A stretch of 64,000 bases of DNA from Pseudorhodobacter sp. PARRP1 (lineage in GTDB: Bacteria > Pseudomonadota > Alphaproteobacteria > Rhodobacterales > Rhodobacteraceae). Where the stretch lies: contig NKIU01000002.1 of the NCBI GenBank assembly GCA_002256245.1, forward strand, positions 372,001-436,000. Reading direction: 5' to 3'. Numbering within the stretch: position 1 is the first letter of the stretch; every line of letters starts with the position of its first letter. Made by a program: the position numbers and the translations under genes. A model generated the notes under the pieces. That model was not told where the DNA came from. It saw only the letters and a list, made by a program, of their open reading frames with translations, and did no database searches. Of the stretch, positions 62,354 to 64,000 are shown one piece after another.

Positions 62354-62636
62354 CCCCACAATCGCACCGCGCCCCGACATCGGCAGATGCCCCCGCATCT
62401 GCCGCAGCACAGCATTTCCACCACTCCCCCGGTGGCCAAAGCCACCGGGCAGCGCCCGCCCCGCCACCGGCGGGCGCTTCACGCCCACCGGGCCGGGCGC
62501 TGCCCTCTGACGGTGCTGGTGGATACGGTTATGCTGATGCGTTCCCACATCACCCGCGCAAGCTTGCGCGGGCGCGCGGCGGGAAAACAGTCCACTGGAC
62601 TGTTTTCTGTTCCGCCGCGTTCACGCCTTGGCGATC
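62354..62636. repeat. 283-bp intergenic cluster of hairpins between lpxI and lpxB
   Basis: No gene is seen. Five hairpin or palindromic units lie in series: 62381-62404 (10-bp stem), 62428-62449 (9-bp stem), 62452-62477 within larger arms 62447-62505, a 20-bp palindrome at 62553-62572 and 11-bp arms AAAACAGTCCA at 62584-62606. It is unusually structured for the middle of a lipid A operon. Confidence 0.8.
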
Positions 62637-63791
62637 ATGACGATGAAACCCCTCAGCCTCTATCTCCTCGCGGGCGAACCCTCGGGCGACCGTCTCGGTG
62701 CCGCGCTGATGGCGGGGCTGAAATCTCTGCACCCCAACATCATCTTCCAAGGTATCGGCGGCCCGCTGATGCAAGCCGAGGGCCTTAACAGCCTGTTCCC
62801 GATGGAAGAACTGTCGATCATGGGTCTGGCCGAAGTGCTGCCGAGATATTTCCACCTCAAGCGCCGCATCCGCGAAGCCGCCGCCGCGGCACTTGCCGCC
62901 CAGCCCGATGCCCTGATCACCATCGACAGCCCCGATTTCTGCCTGCGCGTGGCGAAAATCGTCAAAACCGCCAACCCGGCGCTGCGCACCATCCACTACG
63001 TCGCCCCCTCGGTCTGGGCATGGCGCCCCGGTCGCGCCGCGAAAATGGCAAAGGTCATCGACCATGTCCTGGCCCTGCTGCCGTTCGAGCCGCCCTATAT
63101 GACCGCCGCCGGGATGAGCTGCGATTTCGTCGGCCACCCCGTCGTCGCCGAACCCCTTGCCACGCCCACTGAGATCGCACAACTCGACGGCCCGCCATCT
63201 GAAAAGCCTGGCCCGCTGATCCTCACACTCCCCGGCTCGCGCCGTGGCGAAGTCAGCCGGCTGGCCCCGGTGATCGGCGAAACCCTTGCGCTGATCAAAG
63301 CCAAGCACCCCCACGCCCGCGTCGCGCTTCCAACCGTGCGCGGCGTGGAAGCGCTCGTCCGCGACCTTACCGCGGCATGGGCGATCCAACCACAGATCAT
63401 CACCGACCCCGCGCTGAAACGCGCAGCCTTCGCTGCCGCCGATGTCGCCATCGCCGCCTCTGGCACCGTCAGCCTGGAACTCGCCGCCAACACCTGCCCG
63501 ATGGTGATCGCCTACGACATGCATCCCCTGACGCTCTGGCTGATGCGCCGCGCGGCGCTGATTGACACCGTCACCTTGGTCAACCTCGTGTCAGATACCC
63601 GGGTGGTGCCGGAATTCATTGGTGAGAATTGCCGCGCCGAACAGATCGCCCCCGCCGTGCTGAACCTGCTCGACCACCCACAGGCGCAAACCGAGGCGAT
63701 GCACCTCACCATGCAGCGCTTGGGGCAGGGTGGAGAATCCCCCGGCCTGCGCGCAGCAAAATCGGTGCTGTCGGTCCTTCCAGATCGCTAA
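62637..63791 (+). CDS. lpxB: Lipid-A-disaccharide synthase
   Basis: This 384-residue glycosyltransferase joins UDP-diacylglucosamine to lipid X. SLYLLAGEPSGDRLGAALMA is the N-terminal motif and TIHYVAPSVWAWRPGRAAKM the signature. LILTLPGSRRGEVSRLAPVI carries the nucleotide-binding region. ATG at 62637 was preferred over TTG at 62628; ATG 62643 is also possible. Neither has a strong ribosome site, and the upstream gap is full of hairpins, so it may depend on read-through. Confidence 0.95.
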   Translation: MTMKPLSLYLLAGEPSGDRLGAALMAGLKSLHPNIIFQGIGGPLMQAEGLNSLFPMEELSIMGLAEVLPRYFHLKRRIREAAAAALAAQPDALITIDSPDFCLRVAKIVKTANPALRTIHYVAPSVWAWRPGRAAKMAKVIDHVLALLPFEPPYMTAAGMSCDFVGHPVVAEPLATPTEIAQLDGPPSEKPGPLILTLPGSRRGEVSRLAPVIGETLALIKAKHPHARVALPTVRGVEALVRDLTAAWAIQPQIITDPALKRAAFAAADVAIAASGTVSLELAANTCPMVIAYDMHPLTLWLMRRAALIDTVTLVNLVSDTRVVPEFIGENCRAEQIAPAVLNLLDHPQAQTEAMHLTMQRLGQGGESPGLRAAKSVLSVLPDR

Positions 63792-63809
63792 AATTTATCT
63801 AAGATTTTT

Positions 63810-63889
63810 CATCTTGGCCTAAATACTCCCGCCGGAGGCTCCCACGCTGAAGGGCAGAAGCCTCCGGCGGGAGTATTTTCGCCAAGATG
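63810..63889. repeat. Long dispersed inverted repeat at the window end
   Basis: Outer arms CATCTTGGC/GCCAAGATG and inner 20-bp arms AAATACTCCCGCCGGAGGCT (63821-63840 and 63859-63878) enclose an 18-bp loop. It resembles the element at 26894-26975. It lies just after the lpxB stop and may act as its terminator. Confidence 0.88.
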
Positions 63890-64000
63890 AAGCCCGGCCG
63901 CCCCAAGGTTTGATCGCGCCTAAGTGTTAAAAATCTGTTAAAATGCTAGGGTCAAGCCATTGAAAACAAACGTCTAAAAAAGGTCCCGAGTTGGGACCGT
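63890..64000. other. Window end with incomplete hairpin
   Basis: No gene begins here. GGTCCC, GAGTT loop and GGGACC form a small hairpin at 63982-63998, preceded by an A-run, possibly the start of a terminator for a gene converging from the right. Confidence 0.4.

Noticed and set aside
62341-62640. Rightward frame of about 99 residues between lpxI and lpxB
   Set aside because: Its translation is Pro/Ala/His-rich from palindromic DNA, with no ribosome site or family resemblance.
1-64000. tRNA, rRNA, CRISPR, phage or transposase genes
   Set aside because: No regularly spaced repeats, clover-leaf candidates or integrase/transposase motifs were seen. A tRNA scan was not possible, so a missed tRNA is conceivable.

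Overview
GC-rich chromosomal window from an alphaproteobacterium, most probably of the Rhodobacterales/Rhodobacteraceae. The grounds are the uuS-cdsA-dxr-rseP-bamA-ompH-fabZ-lpxA-lpxI-lpxB order (LpxI rather than LpxH), a DUF6280-like protein, a TolC with a degenerate PCMT-like neighbour, and intergenic repeats of a kind I associate with this group. I see no rRNA, tRNA, CRISPR array, transposase, integrase or phage gene. Nearly all space is coding, with many 1-8 bp gene overlaps that indicate operons.

Region 1 (1-10600) is a 2-aminobenzoyl-CoA (anthranilate) catabolic cluster. A leftward arm holds enoyl-CoA hydratase, 3-hydroxyacyl-CoA dehydrogenase and a partial kynureninase-like PLP enzyme. 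A rightward operon holds the fused 2-aminobenzoyl-CoA monooxygenase/reductase, SDR, MarR regulator, enoyl-CoA hydratase, acyl-CoA dehydrogenase, cupin, thioesterase, RidA and 2-aminobenzoate-CoA ligase. The arms diverge from a control region with two overlapping copies of an 18-bp palindrome, AATTTCAAGCTTGAAATT. The same palindrome lies upstream of kynureninase about 26 kb away (28239-28256), next to tryptophan 2,3-dioxygenase. This suggests one MarR-controlled regulon carrying tryptophan through kynurenine and anthranilate to CoA-linked ring degradation.

Region 2 (10.7-25.7 kb) is mixed: a membrane protein, a PCMT-like protein with TolC, a PopZ-like acidic protein, EF-P, an inositol-monophosphatase-family enzyme, YgfZ with an ABC exporter, a class-V aminotransferase, an EamA transporter, a class-I glutamine amidotransferase-like hydrolase, a D-lyxose-isomerase-family sugar isomerase and an L,D-transpeptidase lipoprotein. 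Region 3 (25.8-33.0 kb) has kynA, kynU, pntAB and a DUF3422 gene.

Region 4 (33.1-50.3 kb) has two complete peptide-type (Dpp/Opp) ABC transporters. The first is in an operon with L-asparaginase and diverges from argE-like deacetylase plus a DAO-family FAD oxidase. The second has a Tat-exported binding protein and an upstream AraC-family regulator.

Region 5 (50.4-63.8 kb) is the housekeeping envelope cluster: miaA (leftward), then pyrH-frr-uppS-cdsA-dxr-rseP-small membrane ORF-bamA-ompH-fabZ-lpxA-lpxI-lpxB. It links UMP synthesis, ribosome recycling, isoprenoid carrier and phospholipid synthesis, outer-membrane protein assembly and lipid A synthesis. Dispersed inverted repeats of related sequence recur between genes across the whole window.
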